Shown here: one piece after another, positions 16,604-25,669 of the stretch
Position numbering within the stretch: the first letter of the stretch is position 1
Layout of the letters: the number at the start of each line of letters is the position of its first letter
From: Desulfobacterales bacterium
GTDB taxonomy: Bacteria; Desulfobacterota; Desulfobacteria; Desulfobacterales; Desulfosarcinaceae
DNA: 64,000 bases
Assembly: GCA_016218685.1 (NCBI GenBank)
Contig: JACRDD010000017.1
Location: 28,843-92,842, forward strand
Direction of reading: 5' to 3'
Notes under the pieces: generated by a model
What the model saw: only the letters and a program-made list of their open reading frames with translations
Database searches by the model: none
What the model was told of the DNA's origin: nothing
Made by a program: the position numbers and the translations under genes

Positions 16604-18175
16604 ATGGGCGGCAGTCTCTATCGAAAAGTGGGTGTGGCGGCGGCCATCATGATGGCCTCCATCTTTCTGAGCCGCGTGCTGGGCGTTCTGCGCGAGTCGG
16701 TCCTGGCAGCCCTGTGCGGCGCCGGCACCGCGGTGGACGCCTATAAGGCGGCCTTCGTGCTGCCCGAAATCCTCAATCACATCACGGCCAGCGGCTTTTT
16801 CGCCATCACCTTCATTCCCATCTTTTCCAAATACCTGGCTCAAAAAGACGAGGCCGGCGCCTGGCGCATCTTCTCCATCATCCTGAGCATCTTCGGCCTG
16901 GCGCTGGGCCTGCTGATCGCGGCGGCCATGCTGCTGACCCCTGAATTGATGGCCCTGTTGACCCCGGGCCGGCCCGACCCGCTCTTCCAGGCCATGGCCG
17001 TGCGCATGACCCGTATCCTGCTGCCGGCCCAACTCTTCTTCTTCGTGGGCGGCATCCTGATGGCCACCCAGTATGCCCGGGCGCAGTTCTTCAAGCCGGC
17101 CCTGGCGCCGCTGATTTACAACCTGGGCATCATCGTGGGCGGCGTGGCGCTGGTCAAGCCCCTGGGCGTGGAAGGCTTTGCCTGGGGGGCACTGGGCGGC
17201 GCCTTTATCGGCCATTTCGTCGTGCAGATCCTGGGCGGCGGCCGGCAGGGCATGCGCTTTCGTCCGGCCTTCGATTGGCGCCACCCCGATGTGCGGCGCT
17301 ACCTGCTGCTGACCCTGCCGTTGATGCTGGGCCTGACCATGACCTTTTCCACCGAGATCTTCTCCAAATTCTTCGGAAGCTATCTGCCGGCCGGCGCCAT
17401 CACCCATATCGATTTCGCCTGGCGTATCATCCTGATGTTGGTGGGCTTTTTCGGCCAGGCGGTGGGGGTGGCGGCCTATCCCTTTCTGGCGCGCCTGGCC
17501 GCCGAGCAGCGCCTGGACGAGATGAACCGTTTGTTCAACAATACCTTGCGCTACCTGGCCCTGGTGATTCCGGTGTCGCTGCTGGTGTTCGTGGTGCGCC
17601 GCGAGATCGTGGCCGTGCTCTTCCAGCGTTGGGACTTTACCGCTGCCGACACCCAGGCCACGGCCCTGGCCCTGGCGGGCATGACCGTGGGGGCCGTGGC
17701 CTTCTCGGCCCAGACCGTGGTCAACCGGGGTTTTTACGCCCTGCAAAACACGTTGCTGCCGACGGTTTATGGATCGCTGGCCGTGCTTTTGAGCCTGCCG
17801 CTTTACTGGCTCGGGCTCAAAGCCCTGGGGGTGCTGGGTATCGGCCTGGCCATCTCGGCTTCGGCCCTGGCCCAGGTAGGGGTGCTCTACGCGGTCTGGA
17901 ACCGGCGTAGTCGCAACACGGGCAGCGGCGCGGTCTATCGTTTTTACTTCAAGAGCCTGTTGATTTCCCTGCCGGTGGCCGGGGTGTTGCTGGCGAGCCA
18001 GCGCTTTTTGCTCGCCTGGATCGGCGGCCGGTCGCTGTGGGCAGCGCTTGTGCTGATCGCCATCCAAACCCTGCTCTTCTTACTGCTGATGGCCGGGGCC
18101 ACCTGGCTGTTTAAGATCGAAGAGGCCCGCGCGCTCTGGCGCAAGCTGGCGGGCCGCTTTTCTACTGCAACGTAA
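16604..18175 (+). CDS. murJ: MurJ/MviN lipid II flippase
   Basis: A 523-residue integral membrane protein with about 14 helices that flips lipid II across the inner membrane for peptidoglycan synthesis. The N-terminal ASIFLSRVLGVLRESVLAAL followed by GAGTAVDAYKAAFVLPEILN and FAITFIPIFSKYLAQKDE matches the MurJ signature; the substrate-cavity Arg residues at positions equivalent to the essential Arg18/Arg24 (SRVLGVLRE) are present. The start at 16604 (MGGSLYRKV) is preferred: GGTGAGA is upstream, and the earlier in-frame Met gives a non-homologous extension. Its last 14 bases overlap the converging DUF362 gene. Confidence 0.93.
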   Translation: MGGSLYRKVGVAAAIMMASIFLSRVLGVLRESVLAALCGAGTAVDAYKAAFVLPEILNHITASGFFAITFIPIFSKYLAQKDEAGAWRIFSIILSIFGLALGLLIAAAMLLTPELMALLTPGRPDPLFQAMAVRMTRILLPAQLFFFVGGILMATQYARAQFFKPALAPLIYNLGIIVGGVALVKPLGVEGFAWGALGGAFIGHFVVQILGGGRQGMRFRPAFDWRHPDVRRYLLLTLPLMLGLTMTFSTEIFSKFFGSYLPAGAITHIDFAWRIILMLVGFFGQAVGVAAYPFLARLAAEQRLDEMNRLFNNTLRYLALVIPVSLLVFVVRREIVAVLFQRWDFTAADTQATALALAGMTVGAVAFSAQTVVNRGFYALQNTLLPTVYGSLAVLLSLPLYWLGLKALGVLGIGLAISASALAQVGVLYAVWNRRSRNTGSGAVYRFYFKSLLISLPVAGVLLASQRFLLAWIGGRSLWAALVLIAIQTLLFLLLMAGATWLFKIEEARALWRKLAGRFSTAT

Positions 18176-19229
18176 TCGCCTTTTCCGGGCAGATCTCCTG
18201 GCAGCAAAAGCACACGATGCACTTGTCAGCGTCCACCCGGGGCAGCTCTTCGGGGATGGACAGGGCCTGGGCCGGGCACTGGGCCACGCAGGTGCCGCAG
18301 CCTGTGCACAGTTCGGGATCAGCCTTGGGCCGCAGCACGGTCTTGCTGTGCAGAAAGGCTTGGATGGTGGCGTTGCTGGCGATGGCTTCGCCGCCCAGGG
18401 AAGGCAGCTTGAAATTGGGGATCTGGCGCAGCTCGCCGTCGATCTCGATTGCGGCCAGGTCGTAATCGCCCAACCCCAGGGCTTTGGCCTTTTGCAGGAA
18501 CGGCAGGCGCTCCGGCGGGCAGCCCATCATGTGGGCCATGACCGCGTCCATGGCCACGGCGTTGTCGGCGGCCATGATGACGCCGATGTCGCGCAAGTCG
18601 GGCGAAGCCGGGCCGTTGCCCTCCATGCCCACCACCGCATCCATGATGAACAGGTCCGGCACGCGCAGGCGAAATACTTCCACTACGGCTTCCTGAAAGC
18701 GCCGCGGGTTGCCGGCGGCCTTGTGGATCATGGCCTTCTGGGCTCCCGGCAGCATGCCATAGCTGTTCTTGATGGCGCCGGTGATCACCGTCAGTCCATG
18801 GGTCTTGAACTTGGGCAGGCTGATCACCACATCGGCGTCGAGCACGGCCTGGGAGATGCTCACCTGGGGCACAAAATCCGGATTGAAGGCCATGCCGCGG
18901 CCATCGTTGCCGATGTTGCGGTAGTAGCCCTTGGCCGCCTCCATCAGGCCGGTCTGCTGGAAGCACTGTTCGTTGGCGCCGTAGCCGAAGAGCCCGGGGT
19001 TGTCGCCCACGACGATTTGCGCCGGCCCCATGGTTTCAACCTTCTCCACCACGGCGCGCAGCACGGCCGGATGGGTCACCACCCCTTCTTCGGCCCGGGA
19101 CCCCCGGAGCAGGTTGGGTTTGAGCAGTACTTTTTTGCCCTTGAGATCCAGGGGGAAGAGTTCGAAGGCGCGTTCCACCGCGGGGCGCACATCGGCATAG
19201 GTGGCCGGATGGATCATGACTTTGGACAT
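18162..19229 (-). CDS. DUF362 domain protein with C-terminal 2[4Fe-4S] ferredoxin
   Basis: A 355-residue protein. Residues 1-290 are DUF362 (KKVLLKPNLLRGSRAEEGVVTHP, QIVVGDNPGLFGYG, VVISLPKFKTHGLTVITGAIKN). The C-terminus has two [4Fe-4S] motifs, CTGCGTCVAQCP and CIVCFCCQEICP, as in bacterial ferredoxins. Such proteins are common in anaerobes and are thought to transfer electrons or assist cofactor chemistry, but no reaction is established. The ATG at 19229 follows GGAGACC; a longer frame upstream is a shadow of the next gene. It lies 11 bases downstream of the CoA-disulfide reductase gene in the same direction, pointing to a shared redox role. Confidence 0.88.
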   Translation of the reverse strand: MSKVMIHPATYADVRPAVERAFELFPLDLKGKKVLLKPNLLRGSRAEEGVVTHPAVLRAVVEKVETMGPAQIVVGDNPGLFGYGANEQCFQQTGLMEAAKGYYRNIGNDGRGMAFNPDFVPQVSISQAVLDADVVISLPKFKTHGLTVITGAIKNSYGMLPGAQKAMIHKAAGNPRRFQEAVVEVFRLRVPDLFIMDAVVGMEGNGPASPDLRDIGVIMAADNAVAMDAVMAHMMGCPPERLPFLQKAKALGLGDYDLAAIEIDGELRQIPNFKLPSLGGEAIASNATIQAFLHSKTVLRPKADPELCTGCGTCVAQCPAQALSIPEELPRVDADKCIVCFCCQEICPEKAITLQ

Positions 19230-19240
19230 GGGGTCTCCTT

Positions 19241-20908
19241 TTATAAGTACTTGTGGCCTTCGTGCAGTAAAAAGCTTTTGAATCCGCCGCTGATGTTCTT
19301 GACCTCGAACCCATATTGGGAGAGGGCCCGGGCCGCGAAATAAGCGCGCTGGCCCACGTAGCAATAGGTCCAGATCTCCCGGTCGTTGGGCAGTTCGTTC
19401 ATGCGGCGGCGCAGCTCGTCCAGGGGGATGTTGACCGCCTCCTCCAGATGATCCTGGTTGAACTCCATGGGGTCGCGCACATCCAGCAGGAAGGCGTCGC
19501 TCTGCTCCACCTCCTCCCAGTGGGCCACCTTCACGTCGCCGCGCAGTACATTGGCGGCGATCATGCCCGCCATGTTGATGGGGTCCTTGGCCGAGCCGAA
19601 CTGGGGTGCGTAGCACAGCTCGGTCTCTTCCAGGTCGAAGACCGTGGCCTGCTTCTGGATGGCCATGGCGATGACGTCGATGCGCTTTTCCACCCCCTTC
19701 TGGCCCACGGCCTGGGCGCCCACGATGCGCCCGTCGGCCCTGGCGAAGATCAATTTGAAACTGATCGGTTCGGCGCCGGGGTAGTAGCCGGCGTGGTGGC
19801 CGGGGTGCAGGTAGACCTTCTCCATCTGCTCCCACATGCCTAAACGCCTTAATGTTTTTTCGCTGGCGCCGGTGAAAGCCACCACGTGATCCAGCACCCC
19901 TACCACCGAGGTGCCCTGGACCCCGCGGAAAGAGCTGTCGCGGCCCATGATGGTGTCGGCGGCGATGCGGCCCTGGCGGTTGGCCGGCCCAGCCAGGGGC
20001 ACGGCCCCGCGCTGGCCGGTGATCACGTCTTCCACCTCGACGGCATCGCCCACGGCCCAGATGTAAGGGTCGCTGGTGCGCATGCGGGCATCCACCTGGA
20101 TGCCGCCGCCCTGGCCGATGGTCAGTCCGGCATTCTGGGCCAGGCTGATGTGGGGTTTGACCCCGATGCACAGGATCACCAGGTCGGTTTCGACGTGCTT
20201 GCCGTCGTTGAGGGTCACCCGCAGGCGGTGGCCCTCGCCTTTTTCGAAGCGCGCCACGCCGTTGTTTAAATAGAGGTCGATGCCGTGCTTGATCAGGGTG
20301 TCGTGGATGGGGGCCACCATCTCCGGGTCGAGCAGGGGCATGACCTGGGGCAGCCGTTCCACCACGGTCACCTGGATGCCCCGGGCATGCAGGTTTTCGG
20401 TCATCTCCATGCCGATGTAGCCGCCGCCCACCACCACCGCCTGGCGCGCCTGGTACTGTTCGATCCACTGCACGATCTCGCGGCTGTCGGGAATGGTGCG
20501 CAGGGAGAAGATGCCGGGCAGGTCGATGCCCGGCAGCTCCGGCCGAATGGGCCGCGCGCCGGGGGAGAGCACCAGGGCGTCATAATCTTCGGTATACGTG
20601 GTGCCCCGTTCCAGGTCGTTGACCTGGATGCGGCGGTTGGCGCAATCGATGGACTTGACGTTGCTGCGCAGGCGTACGTCGATGTTGAAGCGCTGGCGGA
20701 ACAGATCGGGGGTGGCGACCAGCAGATCTTCCTCTTTTTTGATGACATTGCCCACGTAGTAGGGCAGGCCGCAGTTGGCAAAGGAGACATACGGCCCGCG
20801 GTCGAAGATGACGATATCGGCCGATTCGGACAGGCGCCGGGCCCGGGCCGCGCAAGAAGCGCCACCGGCCACGCCGCCGACGATGAGGATGCGTTTTCTG
20901 TCTGCCAT
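19241..20908 (-). CDS. CoA-disulfide reductase/rhodanese fusion (CoADR-RHD)
   Basis: A 555-residue cytoplasmic flavoenzyme. The FAD motif ILIVGGVAGGASCAARARR opens the protein. Cys46 in SFANCGLPYYVG is the single active-site Cys of CoA-disulfide/NADH persulfide reductases; VVVGGGYIGMEMTENL binds NAD(P)H and IWAVGDAVEV is the second FAD motif. A rhodanese domain (about 455-555) ends the chain, with candidate catalytic Cys516 in WTYCYVGQRAY. The family reduces CoA disulfide, CoA persulfide or polysulfide and has been tied to sulfur metabolism. It is followed 11 bases later by the DUF362/ferredoxin gene, so the two probably form an electron-transfer unit. The start has a plausible GAAAGG site upstream. 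Confidence 0.92.
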   Translation of the reverse strand: MADRKRILIVGGVAGGASCAARARRLSESADIVIFDRGPYVSFANCGLPYYVGNVIKKEEDLLVATPDLFRQRFNIDVRLRSNVKSIDCANRRIQVNDLERGTTYTEDYDALVLSPGARPIRPELPGIDLPGIFSLRTIPDSREIVQWIEQYQARQAVVVGGGYIGMEMTENLHARGIQVTVVERLPQVMPLLDPEMVAPIHDTLIKHGIDLYLNNGVARFEKGEGHRLRVTLNDGKHVETDLVILCIGVKPHISLAQNAGLTIGQGGGIQVDARMRTSDPYIWAVGDAVEVEDVITGQRGAVPLAGPANRQGRIAADTIMGRDSSFRGVQGTSVVGVLDHVVAFTGASEKTLRRLGMWEQMEKVYLHPGHHAGYYPGAEPISFKLIFARADGRIVGAQAVGQKGVEKRIDVIAMAIQKQATVFDLEETELCYAPQFGSAKDPINMAGMIAANVLRGDVKVAHWEEVEQSDAFLLDVRDPMEFNQDHLEEAVNIPLDELRRRMNELPNDREIWTYCYVGQRAYFAARALSQYGFEVKNISGGFKSFLLHEGHKYL

Positions 20909-21077
20909 GGATGAACCTTTCTGGGAGCTGGATTGGGCTCAAGGCTGATGGGTGAAGGGGAGGGTGCCGTCAGCGCTTAGCCTTTGGTTTATCTGATGAT
21001 TTATCTCAGCTTATGGGCCTATAGCCCATCGACGGGCGCCTGTAAAGTCGCCCGCCCGCCGGAAAATCGCGGCCGGA

Positions 21078-21293
21078 TCAGGGTTTGGGCGGTATCCTTT
21101 TGTTCTTGAACGAACTCAGAATCATGGTGGTCAATCCGAGCAGGATCTCATCGGCAAAGGGGATAGCGTCCGGCACGAGCAGATCGATGCCAAACAAAAT
21201 GGCCGTCAACAGCACCAGTTTGGGGAATCGCAGCCGTGCGGCATATTCCATTAAACGATTGCGGACCGAGCCGCCTTGCTTTAATGTCGTCAT
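21078..21293 (-). CDS. small membrane protein, DUF6116-like
   Basis: A 71-residue protein with a basic N-terminus (MTTLKQGGSVRNRLMEYAARLRFPKL) and one or two hydrophobic segments (VLLTAILFGIDLLVPDAIPF and ILLGLTTMILSS), ending in a basic KNKR tail. The pattern R-L-R-F-P-x-L with D-L-L-V-P-D-x-I-P-F-x-D-E-I-L-L resembles the small DUF6116 family as I remember it. The start at 21293 has GGAGC six bases upstream; the longer open frame reads non-protein-like. Function unknown. Confidence 0.7.
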   Translation of the reverse strand: MTTLKQGGSVRNRLMEYAARLRFPKLVLLTAILFGIDLLVPDAIPFADEILLGLTTMILSSFKNKRIPPKP

Positions 21294-21706
21294 GTTGCTC
21301 CGATTACGGATGTTAACGATGGTTGCAAAGATAAATAGCCGAGCCGTCATGGCAAGTACGGAATCAAAGGCCACCAGCAATCCGCCAATGGCCTCATCGA
21401 CACCTGGAGGTGACGGGGCGGGCTGCGCTTGCGGCGCGCATCCGACCGGCACGGCGGCCCTGGACCCGATTTTGCGCGAGCTTCAGCAGTTCAACCTGGA
21501 TCTGGCTGAACTGCTGCGCGTCTATCGTTAACACGCGGATATCGTTCGCGAGTCGAGGGCCTTGGGCGAAATCTGCGCAGGTTCGATGTAACGCCTTGCA
21601 ATGCCAGTCCTTTTTGTGCTATTTGCGGCCAGTTGCCGGCGGCTGGGCTGCCGGCGTTTCGTTTCATGGTCCCATCGTCCGCTAAAGGGGTTATGCAGGA
21701 ACAGCG
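21294..21706. other. intergenic region with a doubtful small reading frame
   Basis: Divergent spacer before the GNAT gene. A plus-strand frame ends at 21531 with LRELQQFNLDLAELLRVYR, which looks amphipathic, but no start codon with a ribosome binding site precedes it. Within it CAGCAGTTCA (21484-21493) and TGAACTGCTG (21507-21516) can form a 10-base hairpin. No other feature was seen. Confidence 0.4.
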
Positions 21707-22708
21707 ATGCCACGGCTCTTTATCGAAGAGTATACCCGCGCGCTCACGGGCAAAACGGTTTGCATCGCATGCCGCGAGGGGATCCTGCGCGACAATTTCA
21801 AGGCCGTGATCGACGATATCAAGCTGCTCAACCGGCTTAAAATCAAGACCGCCCTCTACCACAACATCGCCAACCGCTTCGCCAATCAGAAATATTTCCG
21901 GCTGCTCACCGAGCGGCTGCCCGAGACGCGCATCGTACGCGTGCAGCCGGACGTGGATTTTTACACCTTCGTGCTCGATCATGAGGAAAAGGTCCACAAG
22001 CTGATCTTTCTGGAGCGCAAAGCCCTCATCGATCAACTCGGCCAGAAGATCAACGCCGTCACCACCCAGTATGTGCGCCAGAGCATCGGCGCCTGGGGCG
22101 ATCTGATCGCCAACACCAATTTCAAGGGCGTGATGGAACGTATTTGCGCCCGCATCGACAGCGGCTACTACGACCGCGTGCATATCTTGCAGGCCGGCAA
22201 GGATGCCATCAAATACGAACTGTTCACCATCGAAGGTTTCGGCACCCTTATCGCCAATAACTTTGTAGAGCGTTTCCAACAGGTTTCCAGCGAGAACGAT
22301 GTGCGCATCATCGAGGGCATTCTCAATCTATACAAGGCCGAAGGTTTCCTCAAACCGCGAACCCAGGCCTATCTGATGGAGAAGCGTAACCAGTTTTTCG
22401 TCACCCTGATCGACGACATTGTGGTGGGGTGCGTGGAAAAAAAGAGCATCGATGCCCGCACGGTGGAGATCGCCGCCCTGGCCATCTCCACCAAATTCCG
22501 CAATCAGCGCGTGGGCGTATTCACGGTCCAGGCGTTCATGGAGACCATGCGCAAGCAAGGCTTCACCCATTTTATCTCCCTGACCAAGAATCCCAACCTG
22601 GAGCATTTGTACCAAACCCTGGGGTTCGAGCCGTGCCGCCGGCCCGAGTACGCCGAGCGTCAGGCCGCCTCGCCGGGCGTGGCCATGTATTTCAAGCAAA
22701 TTCCTTGA
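21707..22708 (+). CDS. amino-acid-kinase-like + GNAT protein, N-acetylglutamate synthase-like
   Basis: A 333-residue protein. The N-terminal part (about 1-175) has TGKTVCIACREGILRDNFKA and VIDDIKLLNRLKIKTALYHN, the layout of the amino-acid-kinase domain of ArgA-type N-acetylglutamate synthase but without a recognisable glycine-rich ATP site. The joint YELFTIEGFGTLIANNF corresponds to the ELFT-x-x-GxGT stretch before the acetyltransferase of NAGS. Residues about 190-330 form a GNAT domain (IIEGILNLYKAEGFL, VGCVEKKSI, VEIAALAISTKFRNQRVGVF), with the acetyl-CoA loop RNQRVGV shortened and altered from Q/RxxGxG/A. It may make N-acetylglutamate or act on another substrate. The ATG has AGGA upstream. 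Confidence 0.7.
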   Translation: MPRLFIEEYTRALTGKTVCIACREGILRDNFKAVIDDIKLLNRLKIKTALYHNIANRFANQKYFRLLTERLPETRIVRVQPDVDFYTFVLDHEEKVHKLIFLERKALIDQLGQKINAVTTQYVRQSIGAWGDLIANTNFKGVMERICARIDSGYYDRVHILQAGKDAIKYELFTIEGFGTLIANNFVERFQQVSSENDVRIIEGILNLYKAEGFLKPRTQAYLMEKRNQFFVTLIDDIVVGCVEKKSIDARTVEIAALAISTKFRNQRVGVFTVQAFMETMRKQGFTHFISLTKNPNLEHLYQTLGFEPCRRPEYAERQAASPGVAMYFKQIP

Positions 22709-22724
22709 GCGCAAAGCGACGATT

Positions 22725-24965
22725 CTAGTGCCGCGGCAGCACCGCGCTGAGTTTCCGGGCCAGGTCATCCAGCGAAAAAGGCTTTTGTAGGAAGCCGTCG
22801 GCGCCGGCATCCATCAAGGCTTGGGTGGGACCGTCCAGGGCGTAGCCGCTGCAAACGATCACCTTGGCGTCCGGGCGTCGCTCCCGGCTGGCGGGATAGA
22901 GGGCGGCGCCATCCATGTCCGGCAGCTTGATGTCCAACAAGACGGCGTCGATGGCGGTGCGGCTGTTGCCGAGGTGGTCCAGGGCTTCCCGGCCGTTGCA
23001 GGCCGTGACGACTTGGTAGCCCAGGCGTTTTAAAATGCGCTCGTTCACTTCCAGAACCAGGGGCTCGTCTTCGACCAACAGAACCGTGCCGTTGGCTTTG
23101 GGCGGCGCTTGTGGTTTTGCGGCCGCGGCGGCCCGCGGCGCCTCCGTTTCCGGTAGATAGAGGGTCACCTGGGTGCCCTGTCCGGGCTGCGACGCAATGG
23201 CCACATGGCCGCCGTGGTTGCGCACGATGCCGTATACGGCCGCCATGCCAAGGCCCCGGCCCTGGAACTTGGTGGTGAAAAAGGGCTCGAAGATCCGCTG
23301 CAACGTCTGGGCGTCCATGCCGATGCCTTCATCGCTGACGGACAGGGCCACGTAAGCGCCCGGCACCACACCGCCATAGAAAGCGCTTTGGGACGCCTCG
23401 ATCTTGTGGGGCCGGCAGGCGACCAGAATGCGACCGCCCTGGGTCAGGGCTTCCACGGCATTGGCCATGATGGCCGAAAGCACCATTTGCATTTGGGTGA
23501 CATCCATTTTGACAAACGGTTGGCCGCACGCCAGGGCCGAGGCCACCGAGACGTTGGCCGGGATGGTGTGCTCCAGCAGCGCCAGCGTCTCGGCTACGAA
23601 AGCGTGCAAAGGGGTCGGTTTGGCTTTGTATTTGCCGCCTTTGGCATAGGCCAGAAGTTGCCCGGTCATTTTGGTCATTTGGGTCGCGGCTTGCAGGATG
23701 GGATCGACGAACCGCAGGATGCGCTCGGTGTGATTGCCTTCATATCGCAGCAGTTCGGCGTTGCCCATGATGACCGCCAGCGCGTTGTTGAACTGATGGG
23801 CCATGCCGCCGGCCAGGGTGGCCACCGCCTCCAATTTGCGCGCCTCTTCCAGTTGCAGGGCCGCCGACTGTTTCTCCTCCTGGGCTTTTTTCAGGTCGGT
23901 GATTGGCAGCACCAGCTCCAAGGCTGCCGTGACCCGTCCGCCGCCGTCCCGGATGGGCGTGGTGATGGTCTGGGACCAGATGGGATTGCCTTGGGCGTCA
24001 TGGCCGGCGTGCTCCTGGATGGCTTTTTCGTATCCATCGGCGAGCACCTGGCGGGCGTTGCAGCTTTCCGGCGCGATATCCTTATAGACGGTGTCGAAAC
24101 ACGAGCGGCCTTCCACTTCCCCGAAGATCGCTTTTAGAACCCGGTTGGCCCACAGGATCTTGTAATCGAGGGAAATAACGGCCAGGCCGGCGCCGATGTT
24201 GCCGGTGATGGTCTCCAGGCGGTCCCGCTCCTGGCGCAACTGTTCTTCCATGCGGATGCGGTGGCGATTTTCGGCCTTGAGCCGGGCATTGGTCTTTTCC
24301 AGCTCGGCGGTGCGTTGGACGACGCGATCGGCCAGATGCTCTTTCATTTGCAGCAGCTTCAGGCGGGTCCGGCGATAGTTACCGGCAACCAGAAAGGTCA
24401 AGCCCCAGAAAAGCAGGGAGATCAGGCTGATGAAAAAATGGACCTCCCCCGCGTCCGGAAGGGTGAGCAGGCGCAGGCACAGCGCCAGCGTGGTTGGAAT
24501 CGAATAGGCAAAAAAAGCCCGCAGCATGGCGGCAAAAGCCATGGCCGCACCGGCCACCATGCCGTACAGCACCACGATGAGAAATACCTGATGCAGCACG
24601 GAGTGGATCGGAAAGAGCAGCCAGGCGCCGGCGCCCCACAAGATGCCGGAGATCGCCAGGGACGCGATGTTCCAGTGCGCCCAGCGCCGCGCACCGTCCA
24701 AGGAAAATCGATGGCGGGGAAAGTAGTATACCAACAGCGCCCGGGCGGTCGAAAGCAGAATCACCGCCGCCAGCCATGCGGCCAGCAGCTCCGGAGCGAT
24801 CTGAGCGCGCAGCAAATAAGCCAGAAGAAAAGCGTTGACGACCGATGCCAGGATACCGACCCAGGATTGTTTGTGAAGCAGGTTGATGCGCTCCTGTTCG
24901 AGGTGTCCCCTGCGGCTTGCGGCCGTGCGTTCGGACTGTCCGGTGCGGCGAAGTTCCTTGACCAT
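22725..24965 (-). CDS. hybrid sensor histidine kinase with PAS and receiver domains
   Basis: A 746-residue inner-membrane protein. Residues about 30-205 form six hydrophobic helices. A coiled coil (LADRVVQRTAELEKTNARLK) leads to a PAS domain (about 250-370), the phosphoacceptor helix with His in ATLAGGMAHQFNNALAVIMG (about 390), and the ATPase with N-box NAVEALTQGG, DEGIGM, FEPFFTTKFQGRGLGMAAVY. It ends in a receiver with the phosphorylatable Asp in AVLLDIKLPDMDG and the conserved Lys in GFLQKPFS. The input signal is unknown. It is a monocistronic gene facing the GNAT gene, with a 16-base gap between the two converging stops. Confidence 0.92.
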   Translation of the reverse strand: MVKELRRTGQSERTAASRRGHLEQERINLLHKQSWVGILASVVNAFLLAYLLRAQIAPELLAAWLAAVILLSTARALLVYYFPRHRFSLDGARRWAHWNIASLAISGILWGAGAWLLFPIHSVLHQVFLIVVLYGMVAGAAMAFAAMLRAFFAYSIPTTLALCLRLLTLPDAGEVHFFISLISLLFWGLTFLVAGNYRRTRLKLLQMKEHLADRVVQRTAELEKTNARLKAENRHRIRMEEQLRQERDRLETITGNIGAGLAVISLDYKILWANRVLKAIFGEVEGRSCFDTVYKDIAPESCNARQVLADGYEKAIQEHAGHDAQGNPIWSQTITTPIRDGGGRVTAALELVLPITDLKKAQEEKQSAALQLEEARKLEAVATLAGGMAHQFNNALAVIMGNAELLRYEGNHTERILRFVDPILQAATQMTKMTGQLLAYAKGGKYKAKPTPLHAFVAETLALLEHTIPANVSVASALACGQPFVKMDVTQMQMVLSAIMANAVEALTQGGRILVACRPHKIEASQSAFYGGVVPGAYVALSVSDEGIGMDAQTLQRIFEPFFTTKFQGRGLGMAAVYGIVRNHGGHVAIASQPGQGTQVTLYLPETEAPRAAAAAKPQAPPKANGTVLLVEDEPLVLEVNERILKRLGYQVVTACNGREALDHLGNSRTAIDAVLLDIKLPDMDGAALYPASRERRPDAKVIVCSGYALDGPTQALMDAGADGFLQKPFSLDDLARKLSAVLPRH

Positions 24966-25123
24966 GCAGATATCCCACGTTCCGTGCCGGCAGAACCGGC
25001 TCGCGGTTATTCATCACCGTTTCGATGGTTCAAACGGATTATTGCGTTTCGGTATGGAACCGTAACTCGGGGTGGATCGGACTCATGGTGGTGGAAAATA
25101 ACGGAATGCAGACGACGTTCAAT

Positions 25124-25669
25124 TCAGGTAGCGGTTATTTCCTCATCCCCCTGCGGAACAGCCCTTTTCAATACATAGTCTATAAAATAGGCCACATTCG
25201 CAGCGACATAATGCACACCGCATCGGTGGGCCATATCCGGGTCATGGCGAAAGGCCGGTCCGCCCGCGATCAGGCACGTGCCGGCCGGCAGGCGATGTCC
25301 CACGCGTGCCAGTTCTTCCTCGGAATCGAGTTGCAGGACCGTCAGCCCTACATATTCGGGGCGGTGCTCGAGGCAAGCGGCCACGATGGCTTCGGCCGGC
25401 CGAACCAACCCCACCGGTATGATCTGCATGCCCATCACCTCGGCAAACAGGTGGATGATCTCGATCCCTTGGCCGATGCCGTCATCCAGCGTGGCGGTCA
25501 GCAGGCGCGGACTTTTAGACCAGAGGCCCTGATTGCCGCTCTCTTGCTTCCAGCGGATCAAATCCCGGCCGCTGCGAACAACCTGCTCCCGCGAGGGAAG
25601 CCCTTGCGCGAGCCATGCGCGACTCAAATTTTCCAGGTGTTGGCTGAGAGCTGTCATCACCTTTTCCAT
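25124..25669 (-). CDS. B12-binding-fold protein lacking the canonical His ligand
   Basis: Taken from the ATG at 25669, a 181-residue protein. An N-terminal helical bundle-like half (LSQHLENLSRAWLAQGLPSREQVVRSGRDLIRW) precedes a Rossmann-like half (LLTATLDDGIGQGIEIIHLFAEVMGMQIIPVGL, YVGLTVLQLDSEEEL, GTCLIAGGPAFRHD). The order and strand pattern resemble cobalamin-binding domains of MeaB/methyltransferase and radical-SAM regulators, but the D-x-H-x-x-G motif that gives the His ligand appears as DDGIGQG, so the lower-axial His is missing. It may bind B12 base-on, or bind another ligand. The frame is open to 25783 from a TTG and the N-terminus there (IGAYRRFLDIRAHLHGS) may be real; the start is unsure. 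Confidence 0.6.
   Translation of the reverse strand: MEKVMTALSQHLENLSRAWLAQGLPSREQVVRSGRDLIRWKQESGNQGLWSKSPRLLTATLDDGIGQGIEIIHLFAEVMGMQIIPVGLVRPAEAIVAACLEHRPEYVGLTVLQLDSEEELARVGHRLPAGTCLIAGGPAFRHDPDMAHRCGVHYVAANVAYFIDYVLKRAVPQGDEEITAT

Noticed and set aside
16589..18067. 492-codon minus frame antisense to murJ
   Set aside because: Low-complexity His/Gln/Gly-rich translation with no motif; shadow of murJ.
19230..20468. N-terminal extension of the DUF362 gene
   Set aside because: Out-of-phase reading of the CoA-disulfide reductase gene; the ATG at 19229 has a good binding site.
21317..21531. Small plus gene ending in LRELQQFNLDLAELLRVYR
   Set aside because: Protein-like end but no supported start codon; kept only as a note in the spacer entry.
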